A DNA stretch of 52,545 nt from an uncultured Enterocloster sp. (lineage in GTDB: Bacteria > Bacillota > Clostridia > Lachnospirales > Lachnospiraceae): positions 1-52,545 of the forward strand of contig CALWQV010000008.1 in NCBI GenBank assembly GCA_944383785.1. Reading direction: 5' to 3'. This document shows positions 15,561 to 23,034 of the stretch, in pieces; within the stretch, counting starts at the first letter, position 1, and every line of letters starts with the position of its first letter. Below the pieces are notes generated by a model, which did no database searches, was not told the DNA's origin, and saw nothing but the letters and a program-made list of their open reading frames with translations. A program made the translations under genes and the position numbers.

Positions 15561-16077
15561 TATTGCAAACCAGATTCGCGGTCGCTGCTCCCATTTATCT
15601 GGCAGCTTTTTCGAAGGAATAATAGATAGTTCCTGTCGTTACTACCGAAATAAGGGAATTGCTATTATCGAAAAGACACCAGAACCGATGCGGCCGCTGA
15701 AACCCTATGGCCAGGGACGATTTATCGCCTGCTTTGAGAAGCAGGCCCAGCCAGATTACAAAGGGGTCTTAAAGGATGGGAGGGCAATCATATTTGAGGC
15801 AAAACATACGGCAGCAGAACGGATACAGGAATCCGTTGTTACACGGACGCAGCGGCAGAATTTAGATGATTTTCAGAAAATGGGCGCCCAATGTTTTGTA
15901 ATGGTATCTATGGGATTTGAATGCTTTTATCGGGTACCATGGGACGTCTTTGGGGATATGAAAGCCAGGTTTGGAAGAAAGTACATGACAAAAAGCGAGC
16001 TGGAGCCTTATCGGCTTTCGCAGAAACAAGGAATACTGCTGATTTTGGAAGGAGTGGAATTGGATGAAGTTGAATAA
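15544..16077 (+). CDS. recU: RecU-like Holliday junction resolvase
   Basis: A 177-residue protein; ATG 15544 follows GGAGG by six bases. Landmarks of RecU are present: an N-terminal ANQIRGR motif, then YRNKGIAIIEKTP, and the catalytic DYKG with E-x-K (IIFEAKHT) near residues 75-90. RecU is the Firmicutes resolvase for four-way junctions, and many phages encode one to finish recombination-dependent replication. It overlaps the preceding gene by 17 bases and the clamp gene by 14, marking one operon. Confidence 0.85.
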   Translation: MKRENDIANQIRGRCSHLSGSFFEGIIDSSCRYYRNKGIAIIEKTPEPMRPLKPYGQGRFIACFEKQAQPDYKGVLKDGRAIIFEAKHTAAERIQESVVTRTQRQNLDDFQKMGAQCFVMVSMGFECFYRVPWDVFGDMKARFGRKYMTKSELEPYRLSQKQGILLILEGVELDEVE

Positions 16078-17116
16078 AATGGATCTGGTAAAAAAGCTTG
16101 ATAAGATCAAAGGCGTTGTGCCCAAGAGCAGCCCTATGCCTGCCTTAATGGGAGTTTTGGCAAAGAACGGCTATTTAATCGCCAGCAATACAGAAATGAC
16201 GATCAAGACGAAATTAGAGGGCCTGAAAGGCGAATCTTTCATTATTCCGTCCAGGGCCTTTGATTTGATCAAGAACCTTCCAGAGGGAGAACTGGATATA
16301 ACCGAAGGAAAGGGGAATAGGATTACGATTAGCACGGAAAAGATAAAAAATACATATTCAAGCTTTCCGGCAGAGGAATATGCTTTTAACACTGAGCTGC
16401 CAGGAGAAGATGCCAAGGTTGCAATGATTGACAGTAAGGTATTAAAAAATGCGATTTCTCATGTATTATATGCGATTCCGAGTAAATCTTCGAATTCTGT
16501 TATGACAGCACTTTATATGCAGGCGGGCAATGGAATTCTGCATTTTGTAGGGTTGGACGGTCATGTGGTGGCGTTAGTGCAGACGGAATTTGACGGGGAG
16601 TTTGAGCTACTTGTCCCAAGAAACGCCGCAGAAAAGTTGCTGGCTCTTGATATTACTGGGAAGGTTTCAGTGGCTCATGATCAAAATTGTGCGGTATTTA
16701 CGGCAGATGAATATGAGATTCATACCCGATTAATTAACGGAAAATATATCGCTTATGAAAGATTTTTTGAAAATTATGAAGAAGAGGTAAGAGTGAAACG
16801 TGCTGATCTGCTGGAAGCTATGGTACGAGCCAAGCTCTGCACAGAGGAATTGACGCCAACGAGATTCGAAATCGAAGGAAATGAACTGTGCTTAAGTATC
16901 CGGGATCGATTGGCAGATTATGTGGAGACGGTACATTTGCAGAGCGCTATTGGAAAGAAACTGGTAATTGGCTTCAATTCAAAGTTGGTTTTAGATACAT
17001 TAAAAGCTCATTCGGACGATGAAATTCGCTTGAAGTTTAGTGGGAGTAATTACCCAATGATCGTAGAGTCAGAATCTATGAAATCTATAATCCTGCCAGT
17101 AAAACTGAGAGAGTAA
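16064..17116 (+). CDS. dnaN: DnaN-like DNA polymerase III sliding clamp
   Basis: A 350-residue protein with the usual three-domain length of bacterial beta clamps. The landmark RLINGKYIAYERFF (about residues 223-236) corresponds to the RLIEGxFPxY motif of DnaN, and the C-terminal KLVLDTLKAH with later NYPMIVES also match the family. The sequence is clearly divergent from host clamps, so it is a phage version rather than recent transfer. It could recruit host polymerase to phage forks or bind other phage proteins with C-terminal clamp motifs. The gene starts at an overlap with recU. Confidence 0.85.
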   Translation: MKLNKMDLVKKLDKIKGVVPKSSPMPALMGVLAKNGYLIASNTEMTIKTKLEGLKGESFIIPSRAFDLIKNLPEGELDITEGKGNRITISTEKIKNTYSSFPAEEYAFNTELPGEDAKVAMIDSKVLKNAISHVLYAIPSKSSNSVMTALYMQAGNGILHFVGLDGHVVALVQTEFDGEFELLVPRNAAEKLLALDITGKVSVAHDQNCAVFTADEYEIHTRLINGKYIAYERFFENYEEEVRVKRADLLEAMVRAKLCTEELTPTRFEIEGNELCLSIRDRLADYVETVHLQSAIGKKLVIGFNSKLVLDTLKAHSDDEIRLKFSGSNYPMIVESESMKSIILPVKLRE

Positions 17117-17174
17117 AGTGCAGAATTGATCGGCGGGAATGGCGAAACGAGCAAAGAAGATTGGAGGAAGAGGT

Positions 17175-17483
17175 ATGTGTAAAACGTTATTAGGACGGGT
17201 ACATGCTGGGGATTACCAACCCGTAAACCAGGTTGATGCAGGAGAACGATATAAAGAGTATCGTAAAGTCTCTGCTGCTGCGGTGGAACTTTATGAGGAG
17301 TTCCGCGAAGAATTACCTGATGAGCAGCAGAAAAAGCTGAACAAGGTTTTGGATGCACAGGTAGCGGTTACAAATGTGGCAAATAGGGACCACTACATAG
17401 AAGGGGCCAGGTTCGGGGCAAAAATGATCCTGGAGCTGCTGGGGATGAAGCTGTCCGAGAGAAACCTGGGAGGTGAGGAATGA
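17175..17483 (+). CDS. DUF6809-like small protein
   Basis: A 102-residue protein. ATG 17175 follows GGAGG by seven bases and yields MCKTLLGRV, matching the MKTLLEELY-type start of DUF6809; the upstream ATG at 17139 lacks a good site. The middle forms two helices (KVSAAAVELYEEF and LNKVLDAQVAVTNV), then the family's GARFGAKMILEL end. These proteins are common in Clostridia mobile elements and have no known function. Confidence 0.65.
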   Translation: MCKTLLGRVHAGDYQPVNQVDAGERYKEYRKVSAAAVELYEEFREELPDEQQKKLNKVLDAQVAVTNVANRDHYIEGARFGAKMILELLGMKLSERNLGGEE

Positions 17484-17704
17484 TATTAGAGCCGAGAAAG
17501 AGAACCGACCGGGGCGGATACCTAGCCATGCCACTCAGAAAAAATGTCCCGGAGCCGCATGACCAGGGATGGAAGCTTACCAGCTGCCCAGTGTGCGGGC
17601 GGGAGTGCTGGGAACGCCCGCTGTCAGATTGGCTGCGGGAATCAGTAGATGGGATTGTGTGTACAGAGTGTGCGTTGGCAGCAGGGAGCAATCAGGCAAA
17701 TTAA
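17480..17704 (+). CDS. Small zinc-ribbon protein
   Basis: A 74-residue frame starting at the ATGA overlap with the previous gene. It has CPVCGRECW near residue 36 and CTEC near 61, two pairs 24 residues apart, typical of a zinc ribbon. No domain beyond that is recognised. Its last bases are part of the GGCAAATTAAGA element shared with the next gene end. Confidence 0.55.
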   Translation: MILEPRKRTDRGGYLAMPLRKNVPEPHDQGWKLTSCPVCGRECWERPLSDWLRESVDGIVCTECALAAGSNQAN

Positions 17705-17718
17705 GACTTTGAAAGGTG

Positions 17719-17901
17719 ATGGAATTGGAAATGAGCTGGCTAGACGATTTTTATAAAAACCTACCGGATGGACGCTGCAAAGGCTGTGAGTATGCAAAGG
17801 CAGTAATAGCGAATGGGCAGTTTGGATTTTTGGGCTGCTACCACGAACTGTATAAGGGCAAATGGGTAGCCGAGATCAAGGACTGCCCCAAGGCAAATTA
17901 A
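17719..17901 (+). CDS. Small cysteine-rich protein
   Basis: A 60-residue frame, best started at ATG 17719; an in-frame GTG lies at 17716. It carries GRCKGCEYAK, a later GCY and KDCPKAN, so four cysteines could bind one metal ion. The end is marked by the same AAATTAAGA sequence as the previous gene. No family is recognised. Confidence 0.45.
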   Translation: MELEMSWLDDFYKNLPDGRCKGCEYAKAVIANGQFGFLGCYHELYKGKWVAEIKDCPKAN

Positions 17902-17951
17902 GATTTGGTAAGTAAAACTATTAGATCTAAGATACTGAAGGAGCAACAAAT

Positions 17952-18251
17952 ATGAGAGAAAGATTCAAGTATGCAGGAAAAACAGTGAAAATCAAAAATG
18001 GAGTCGGAAATGGTTTACAGGTCGGAGACATGAGTGGCATGGATTTTATTATTGAGGACTGGTGTGAGAATGTCATTGGATGTTCATGGATAAATGCGAA
18101 CGGAAATCCAGCGGCGTTGGAGTATGCCATGAGACATTCGCTTTATGGTGATAACAATAGTGTTCCGATGTTTAGCAACGATGTTGTTTACGGCAAAACC
18201 GGTTCTTTAGGTCATTTATTCCACATAAATGAATTGGTATTTCCTGATTAA
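17952..18251 (+). CDS. Hypothetical protein with a strand-rich fold
   Basis: A 99-residue protein; ATG 17952 follows GAAGGAG. It begins MRERFKYAGKTVKIK, continues with a VGDMSGMDFIIEDW strand pair and ends LGHLFHINELVF. Such short, strand-rich proteins are frequent in phage accessory blocks. No partner or activity can be inferred. Confidence 0.5.
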   Translation: MRERFKYAGKTVKIKNGVGNGLQVGDMSGMDFIIEDWCENVIGCSWINANGNPAALEYAMRHSLYGDNNSVPMFSNDVVYGKTGSLGHLFHINELVFPD

Positions 18252-18277
18252 ATTAAGATTTAGTGGAGGTAGAGAAT

Positions 18278-18625
18278 ATGCATAGACTCAATTTTTATGG
18301 ATATGGAGATGATACATTTGGAGAATATGGTGTAACTGGTGATGATGTTGACAATTGCGGGAGCTGCGAACCTATCCAGTGTGTGATTGACTGCGGAGAG
18401 CAGGGGAGACTGATGGTGATAGGACAATACTCCAAGGCTTCGCTTGATAATGGCTGCTGGATGATCGGGATCAGCAAAGTGGGCGAGTATGATGAGTTTC
18501 CAGACTGGCCTATCCAAATAGAATACTGCGCAGAGGTAGAGTATTCTCCGAAAATTACTATAGAGATTCCGGCTGGATATTTTGATTTGACGTGGTATAA
18601 AAACGGCAGGAAGGTAGATGGATAA
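18278..18625 (+). CDS. Hypothetical acidic phage protein
   Basis: A 115-residue protein; ATG 18278 follows GTGGAGGT, while an upstream GTG at 18263 sits before that site and is rejected. It is acidic and tyrosine/glycine-rich (FYGYGDDTFGEYGVTGDDVD) with three cysteines in the N-terminal half. The acidic profile recalls DNA-mimic inhibitors, but nothing specific supports that. Unknown function. Confidence 0.5.
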   Translation: MHRLNFYGYGDDTFGEYGVTGDDVDNCGSCEPIQCVIDCGEQGRLMVIGQYSKASLDNGCWMIGISKVGEYDEFPDWPIQIEYCAEVEYSPKITIEIPAGYFDLTWYKNGRKVDG

Positions 18626-18666
18626 ACTGACATTTAGGCAAGCAAAAAGAAGGAGGTGACATTTTT

Positions 18667-18894
18667 GTGGTTTGCAGACGTTGCGGGAGGAAGCTGAGGG
18701 ATCCGATTAGTATTAAGATTGGTTACGGACCGGTTTGTCGAAGCGAATTAGGAATTGAAATTGAAAAAGCCCTAGATAAGAAGCATAGCGATAGCGCTTC
18801 ACATTATAAAAGTTCCGAACAAGTGCTTAATATACCAGGACAGATTAGCATGTTTGATAATTCTGAATGGTTTAAGGAGGTTGATTATGGCTAA
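18667..18894 (+). CDS. DUF6011-like zinc-binding protein
   Basis: A 75-residue protein starting GTG 18667 after AAGGAGGTGA. CRRCGRKLRDP followed by KIGYGPVC is the signature of DUF6011, a small zinc knuckle found in phages and actinobacterial elements. The C terminus ends in GQISMFD, reminiscent of clamp-binding tails (inference). It overlaps the next gene by eight bases. Confidence 0.6.
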   Translation: MVCRRCGRKLRDPISIKIGYGPVCRSELGIEIEKALDKKHSDSASHYKSSEQVLNIPGQISMFDNSEWFKEVDYG

Positions 18895-19063
18895 GATATG
18901 TCCGAAATGTGGATGCCAATACGCTGGAAAGCCGGCTCTTTCCAGGACAGATAATAAGACGGAAATTTGTCCAGACTGCGGAATGAGAGAAGCATTGGAG
19001 GCTTGGCGAGAGAAAATCCTTAGTAAAGAGATAGGAGAAAATAGTGGACAGAGAGCGATTTAA
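18887..19063 (+). CDS. Small zinc-ribbon protein
   Basis: A 58-residue protein; ATG 18887 lies six bases after AGGAGG. Two pairs, CPKCGC near residue 5 and CPDCG near 29, form a zinc ribbon; the rest is a charged helix (REALEAWREKIL). It overlaps its neighbours on both sides, so it is cotranslated. Function unknown. Confidence 0.55.
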   Translation: MAKICPKCGCQYAGKPALSRTDNKTEICPDCGMREALEAWREKILSKEIGENSGQRAI

Positions 19064-19262
19064 TGGGAGCGGCTGTCAGGATCCTGTTGCCTATGAAGCC
19101 ATTCAACATGTTACAAGAGCGGCGAAAATAGAGCAGATCAAGCGGGACGAGGCAGCAGATGAGTTGATAAGAACCATCAAAATGATAGTAAAATTAGCAG
19201 GCTTTGAACTTGTGGATCGAGTTCGGTTTATGGATCCACGAAATGGGAAAAAGTATCTGTAA
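19044..19262 (+). CDS. Hypothetical helical protein
   Basis: A 72-residue protein starting GTG 19044 after AGGAGAAAAT. It is mostly helical and charged (RAAKIEQIKRDEAADELIRTI) and ends with a short strand region (FMDPRNGKKYL). It is the last gene before the late regulator and is separated from it by 105 bases with two hairpins. Confidence 0.5.
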   Translation: MDRERFNGSGCQDPVAYEAIQHVTRAAKIEQIKRDEAADELIRTIKMIVKLAGFELVDRVRFMDPRNGKKYL

Positions 19263-19271
19263 AAAGAAAGA

Positions 19272-19336
19272 GGAGTGCTTACGCGACTCCCCCATCAACA
19301 GACAAATTGATTATAGCGTAGCTTAAGCCTTTAAGC
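19272..19336. other. Two intergenic hairpins before the late-regulator gene
   Basis: GGAGT (19272-19276) pairs with ACTCC (19286-19290). A second hairpin has GCTTAA (19321-19326) and TTAAGC (19331-19336) around a 4-base loop. Neither is followed by a run of T, so they are not clear terminators. They may be processing or regulatory structures upstream of the gene at 19368. Confidence 0.4.
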
Positions 19337-19367
19337 AAGCACTATATAGACGGAGGGAGCGTAAACC

Positions 19368-19955
19368 ATGGAAAAATCAGGAAACCAAGTGCCACTGTTT
19401 ATTACGTTGACAAAAGATGAGTTAATTGCTATGCAGAATAAAGCAGCAGAGATTGGCGCTAAAGCAGCAATGGAAAGGCTGGAGCAGGAAAAAAAGAGTA
19501 TGTACCATAGGGCGATTGATCGAAGGCTTCATAATACGAAACTCCTTTTAAAGAATTACAGGATGCTGAGAGAAAATGCTGATAATTCAATATATGGCAG
19601 AAGCCAGATGGAAGAATCTGCAGCTGATATACTAAATAGTATGATGAACCTGTATGATGATGAAGTAATCGTTGATGCAATTAAACGGTCAGCTACTAGG
19701 ACAGCCATCATCATTGCACACATCGATACTATGCTAAAGTTATATGAAGCATATTGCGCAAAGTCTAGGAATGAACTTGACCGTCGCAGATACGATATTC
19801 TTATGGCTGCATACATAATTGAGCATCCATTGACAGTAAAAGAAATTGCAAAAAAGTGGCATATGAGCAAAGAAAATGTATATTCTGACCTGAAAAATGC
19901 CATAGAAAAAGTGTCCGCACTTATTTTTGGGGTGGATGGATTGCGTTTGCAATAG
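19368..19955 (+). CDS. ArpU/RinA-like late transcription regulator
   Basis: A 195-residue protein; ATG 19368 follows CGGAGGGAG. The last third contains a sigma-70-region-4-like HTH (HPLTVKEIAKKWHMSKENVYSDLKN, about residues 155-180). The N-terminal two thirds are helical. Such proteins (ArpU, RinA, LtrC groups) sit at the end of the early region of Firmicutes phages and switch on late genes. Here it lies before the accessory cassette and terminase, as expected. The promoter it acts on may be the TTGACG sequence at 19981. Confidence 0.7.
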   Translation: MEKSGNQVPLFITLTKDELIAMQNKAAEIGAKAAMERLEQEKKSMYHRAIDRRLHNTKLLLKNYRMLRENADNSIYGRSQMEESAADILNSMMNLYDDEVIVDAIKRSATRTAIIIAHIDTMLKLYEAYCAKSRNELDRRRYDILMAAYIIEHPLTVKEIAKKWHMSKENVYSDLKNAIEKVSALIFGVDGLRLQ

Positions 19956-19980
19956 AGCCACCTGCTACAAAAAGATTAAA

Positions 19981-20016
19981 TTGACGATACTAAGGCTTCT
20001 GTGTTAAACTGTATCG
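19981..20016 (+). promoter_or_regulatory. Weak promoter or activator site after the late regulator gene
   Basis: TTGACG (19981-19986) is followed after 17 bases by TTAAAC (20004-20009), a poor -10. CGATAC (19985-19990) and GTATCG (20011-20016) form a 6-base inverted repeat that brackets the spacer. A poor -10 with a bracketing repeat suits an activator-dependent late promoter, but the assignment is tentative. Confidence 0.35.
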
Positions 20017-20046
20017 GTAAAATTATATCATACGTCAAAGGGAACC

Positions 20047-20076
20047 GGAACCTTCAAGGATTCAGGTTCCTTTTTT
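20047..20076 (+). terminator. Rho-independent terminator before the accessory cassette
   Basis: GGAACCT (20047-20053) and AGGTTCC (20064-20070) form a perfect 7-base stem with a 10-base loop, followed at once by TTTTTT (20071-20076). It would end transcription from the early operon or from the weak promoter at 19981. Confidence 0.8.
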
Positions 20077-20123
20077 GTGCAAATTATTCCAGAAAGGAGA
20101 GCAGAAAAGCAGGAAAGCAAAGG

Positions 20124-20149
20124 CTCCTTCGAAACAAAACTTGAAGGAG
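20124..20149 (+). promoter_or_regulatory. Hairpin covering the symporter ribosome binding site
   Basis: CTCCTTC (20124-20130) pairs perfectly with GAAGGAG (20143-20149) across a 12-base loop. The descending arm is the ribosome binding site for ATG 20156. The stem would hide it, implying translational control. Confidence 0.55.
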
Positions 20150-20155
20150 AATATT

Positions 20156-21568
20156 ATGAATCAAGGGTGGATTATTCTAATGCTTTATGGCGCGGTTATG
20201 ATAAGCGCCACAGTACTATTTACAAGAAAAGAGAGTAATGTTGAAAAATTTTGTGTTGGGAGTCGGAATGAGAACTGGATACTTTCGGCATTGAGCATTG
20301 CGGCCACCTGGATCTGGGCGCCGTCCTTATTCGTCTCTACAGAAAAGGCGTATACGGCCGGAGCTGTAGGCCTATTTTGGTTTTTAGTACCGAACGTGCT
20401 GTGTCTAATGTTTTTTATACCGTTCGCCAGCCAGATTCGCAAAGAAATGCCGGGCGGCATGACACTTTCTGGATATATGAAGAATAAGTACAACTCTGAA
20501 AGTGTAAAACGGGCTTATTTATTCCAGCTTCTTAGCTTGTCCGGGCTATCGACCGGTGTACAGCTACTTGCCGGCAGCCAAATATTGAGTGTTTCGACAG
20601 GACTGTCTTTTCGAAAAGTGACAATTGCACTGGCACTGATAGCTTTCTCATATTCTCAGTTTTCGGGAATCAAAGCCTCTATTCTGACGGATGCGATTCA
20701 AATGGTTTTCATGCTGGCGGCTTGCGCAGTGTTTATGTTTTTCGGAAAACGCGCAGTACCATCAGGAACGATTATCCAAGGATTAACGGGTGTAGACGGA
20801 GAGTACACATCTCTATTTTGCCAGGAAGGTATAGAAATCTTTTTGGAATTTGGACTGCCAACGGCGATTGGCTTGCTATCTGGTCCATTTGGGGATCAGT
20901 CATTCTGGCAGAGAGCATTTGCAGTAAAAAGGGAATGTCTGGGAAGGGCCTTTTTCTTTGGAGCTATTTTATTCGGCATTGTTCCACTATCTATGGGAAT
21001 TTTGGGCATGATAGGTGCAGGGACAGGATATGAAGTCAGCGATGCGGGGATAGCAAACTTTGAATTAATTTCCCGCTTCCTTCCGCCCTGGACTTTGGTG
21101 CCGTTCTTGTTTATGATTATTTCTGGATTACTTTCCACGGTGGACAGTAATCTGTGTGCGGTTTCCTCGCTCACGACAGATATTTTTGGGAAAAGCGATT
21201 TAAAAAGCACGAAAAGCGCTATGATTGCGCTACTGATCATAGGAGTTTTGATTGCAAATATTCCAGGAATAACGGTGACGCACTTGTTTTTGTTTTATGG
21301 TACATTGAGGTCATCTACGCTTTTGACGACAGTTTTGACGCTAAAGGGCATGAAGCTACGGGCGAAAGGAATAGTCTGGGGGATTGCCTCTTCATTGGCT
21401 GTAGGGCTTCCTATTTTCGCCTACGGGAGTATTTGTGGCAGTGGACTATATAAAACTATGGGGAGCCTAGTAACGGTGCTGCTGGCTGGTTTGGTGGCTA
21501 TAGTGATCTCTAGGAGGGAGGCGAGATATGAAAAATATCTTGGGCAGAAAACAGTCGGTAAAAAATGA
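20156..21568 (+). CDS. Sodium/solute symporter (SSS family)
   Basis: A 470-residue membrane protein; ATG 20156 follows GAAGGAG. About 12-13 hydrophobic segments span it, within the 450-550 residues usual for the SSS family (PutP, PanF and relatives). Family marks include SIAATWIWAPSLF near residue 45, the GIKASILTDAIQMVFML segment (about 173-190), FWQRAF (about 252) and STVDSNL near 334. It would import an organic solute with sodium. Such transporters are very rare in phage genomes. It overlaps the next gene by 41 bases, tying it to the PP-loop enzymes. The substrate cannot be told from sequence. Confidence 0.85.
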   Translation: MNQGWIILMLYGAVMISATVLFTRKESNVEKFCVGSRNENWILSALSIAATWIWAPSLFVSTEKAYTAGAVGLFWFLVPNVLCLMFFIPFASQIRKEMPGGMTLSGYMKNKYNSESVKRAYLFQLLSLSGLSTGVQLLAGSQILSVSTGLSFRKVTIALALIAFSYSQFSGIKASILTDAIQMVFMLAACAVFMFFGKRAVPSGTIIQGLTGVDGEYTSLFCQEGIEIFLEFGLPTAIGLLSGPFGDQSFWQRAFAVKRECLGRAFFFGAILFGIVPLSMGILGMIGAGTGYEVSDAGIANFELISRFLPPWTLVPFLFMIISGLLSTVDSNLCAVSSLTTDIFGKSDLKSTKSAMIALLIIGVLIANIPGITVTHLFLFYGTLRSSTLLTTVLTLKGMKLRAKGIVWGIASSLAVGLPIFAYGSICGSGLYKTMGSLVTVLLAGLVAIVISRREARYEKYLGQKTVGKK

Positions 21569-22319
21569 AGATTGGATAAAGGCAGCAGAACAGATTGAGG
21601 AACTGATCAGCAGAACAGAAATTGAAATTCTGGTAGATTCTACCGTAGAACTTATCCGTCAGAATACCTTCGGAAAGAAAGTTGCCTACGCCTGGTCTGG
21701 GGGGAAGGATAGTATTGTCCTCGGGAAACTATGCGAGATATCGGGAATCTATTCATGTATGATGGGAATTTGCGATCTCGAATATCCGGCATTTATGGAG
21801 TGGATTGATAAGCATAAGCCTACTGGTCTAGAAGTGATCAACACCGGCCAGAACATGGAATGGCTTATAAAACATCCGGAAATGATATTTCCCAGAGACG
21901 GCAAGGTAGCCGCGAGATGGTTTTCCATTGTGCAGCATAGAGCTCAGGCGAAGTATTACCGGGATCATGGTTTGGATATGATTCTTTTGGGTCGCCGACG
22001 GGCTGACGGGAACTATTGCGGAAAGGCTGGAGATACATATACCGATGGAAAAGGCATAACAAGGTACAGCCCGCTGTCGGGATGGAAGCATGAGGAGATT
22101 CTTGGTTTTCTGCATTATTATGATATTGCATTGCCGCCGATATATGGTTGGCCGAACGGTTATCTGTGCGGTACACATCCGTGGCCAGCTAGACAGTGGA
22201 CTGGCAGCGCAGCAAATGCTTGGAAAGAGGTATATGAGATTGATCCAGATGTGGTTCAAGATGCAGCAAAGTATATTGGCAGTGCGGAAGAATTTTTGCA
22301 TACGGTGGTATGCGAGTGA
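21528..22319 (+). CDS. PAPS-reductase-like PP-loop ATP pyrophosphatase (first)
   Basis: A 263-residue protein; ATG 21528 follows AGGAGGGAGG and lies inside the symporter's end. The PP-loop SGGKDSIVLGK (about residues 60-70) is the ATP-binding motif of PAPS reductases, DndC and related enzymes. Later IPRDGKVAARWF-like and ILLGRRRADG segments fit the family's substrate lobe. The C-terminal YLCGTHPWPARQWTG is specific to this phage subgroup. Enzymes of this class adenylate a substrate for sulfur or amine transfer. Coupling to a symporter and ParB-like proteins suggests a modification pathway; the substrate is unknown. Confidence 0.75.
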   Translation: MKNILGRKQSVKNEDWIKAAEQIEELISRTEIEILVDSTVELIRQNTFGKKVAYAWSGGKDSIVLGKLCEISGIYSCMMGICDLEYPAFMEWIDKHKPTGLEVINTGQNMEWLIKHPEMIFPRDGKVAARWFSIVQHRAQAKYYRDHGLDMILLGRRRADGNYCGKAGDTYTDGKGITRYSPLSGWKHEEILGFLHYYDIALPPIYGWPNGYLCGTHPWPARQWTGSAANAWKEVYEIDPDVVQDAAKYIGSAEEFLHTVVCE

Positions 22320-22365
22320 GTTGAATTAAAACCAGCCGATTGCAGTCGGTATCTTATACGTCATT

Positions 22366-22395
22366 TCCTCCTTCAATAAACGAGGAGGATTTTTT
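22366..22395 (+). promoter_or_regulatory. Hairpin with T-run covering the first ParB-like gene's ribosome binding site
   Basis: TCCTCC (22366-22371) pairs with GGAGGA (22384-22389) across a 12-base loop and is followed by TTTTTT (22390-22395). ATG 22396 comes next, so GGAGGA is its ribosome binding site. The element can act as a terminator, a translational mask, or both. Confidence 0.6.
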
Positions 22396-23034
22396 ATGAA
22401 TATTATAACGCTGAAACTTGAAGATCTTGCAATACCAGAGCGCAATGTGAGAATCCATACGGAAAAACAACTACGGGAGTATGAACGTAGTGTTCGTATG
22501 TTCGGCCAGATTCGGCCGATCGTGGTAGATGAAAATAATACTATCCTGGCTGGACGAGGGTTATATGACACACTGAAACGAATGGGAAGGGAAACTGCAG
22601 AGTGCTATCGCTATACAAACCTCACCGAGAATCAGAAAAAGAAGCTCATGATTGCTGATAACAAAATCTTTTCTCTCGGTATTGAGAATCTGGATACCTT
22701 GAATCAGTTTTTAGAAGAATTGCAGGGAGATCTGGAAATTCCAGGGTTTGATGATGAGGTTTTAAGGCAGATGGTGGCCAGTGCTGACGAGATAACAGAG
22801 ACACTTTCGGAGTATGGAACCTTGAATGATGAAGAAATCCAGAAAATTCAGAAGAACTCAGAAAAACGAGGGGAAACGGCGCAAGTAGAATATCCAATAG
22901 CTTCAATAATCAAAAATACGACTGATGCTACCATGGACACAGATAGGCCTGGCAATGTTGCTGATTCAGAAACGGCTACCGACATTCGTAAATATACGAT
23001 CTGTCCAGCCTGCGGAACGAAGGTATGGCTGTAA
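22396..23034 (+). CDS. ParB/sulfiredoxin-fold protein with C-terminal zinc knuckle
   Basis: A 212-residue protein. Residues 1-90 are a ParB-like domain: LEDLAIPERNVRIHT, then the FGQIRPIVVDENNTILAGRG core with the GRGLYDTLKRMG box. The C terminus has CPACG but only one cysteine pair before the stop, so a zinc ribbon may be incomplete or completed by a partner. ParB-fold proteins often act as CTP- or ATP-dependent switches or nucleases, and phage versions accompany DNA-modification genes. The stop overlaps the next start (23025). Confidence 0.75.
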   Translation: MNIITLKLEDLAIPERNVRIHTEKQLREYERSVRMFGQIRPIVVDENNTILAGRGLYDTLKRMGRETAECYRYTNLTENQKKKLMIADNKIFSLGIENLDTLNQFLEELQGDLEIPGFDDEVLRQMVASADEITETLSEYGTLNDEEIQKIQKNSEKRGETAQVEYPIASIIKNTTDATMDTDRPGNVADSETATDIRKYTICPACGTKVWL

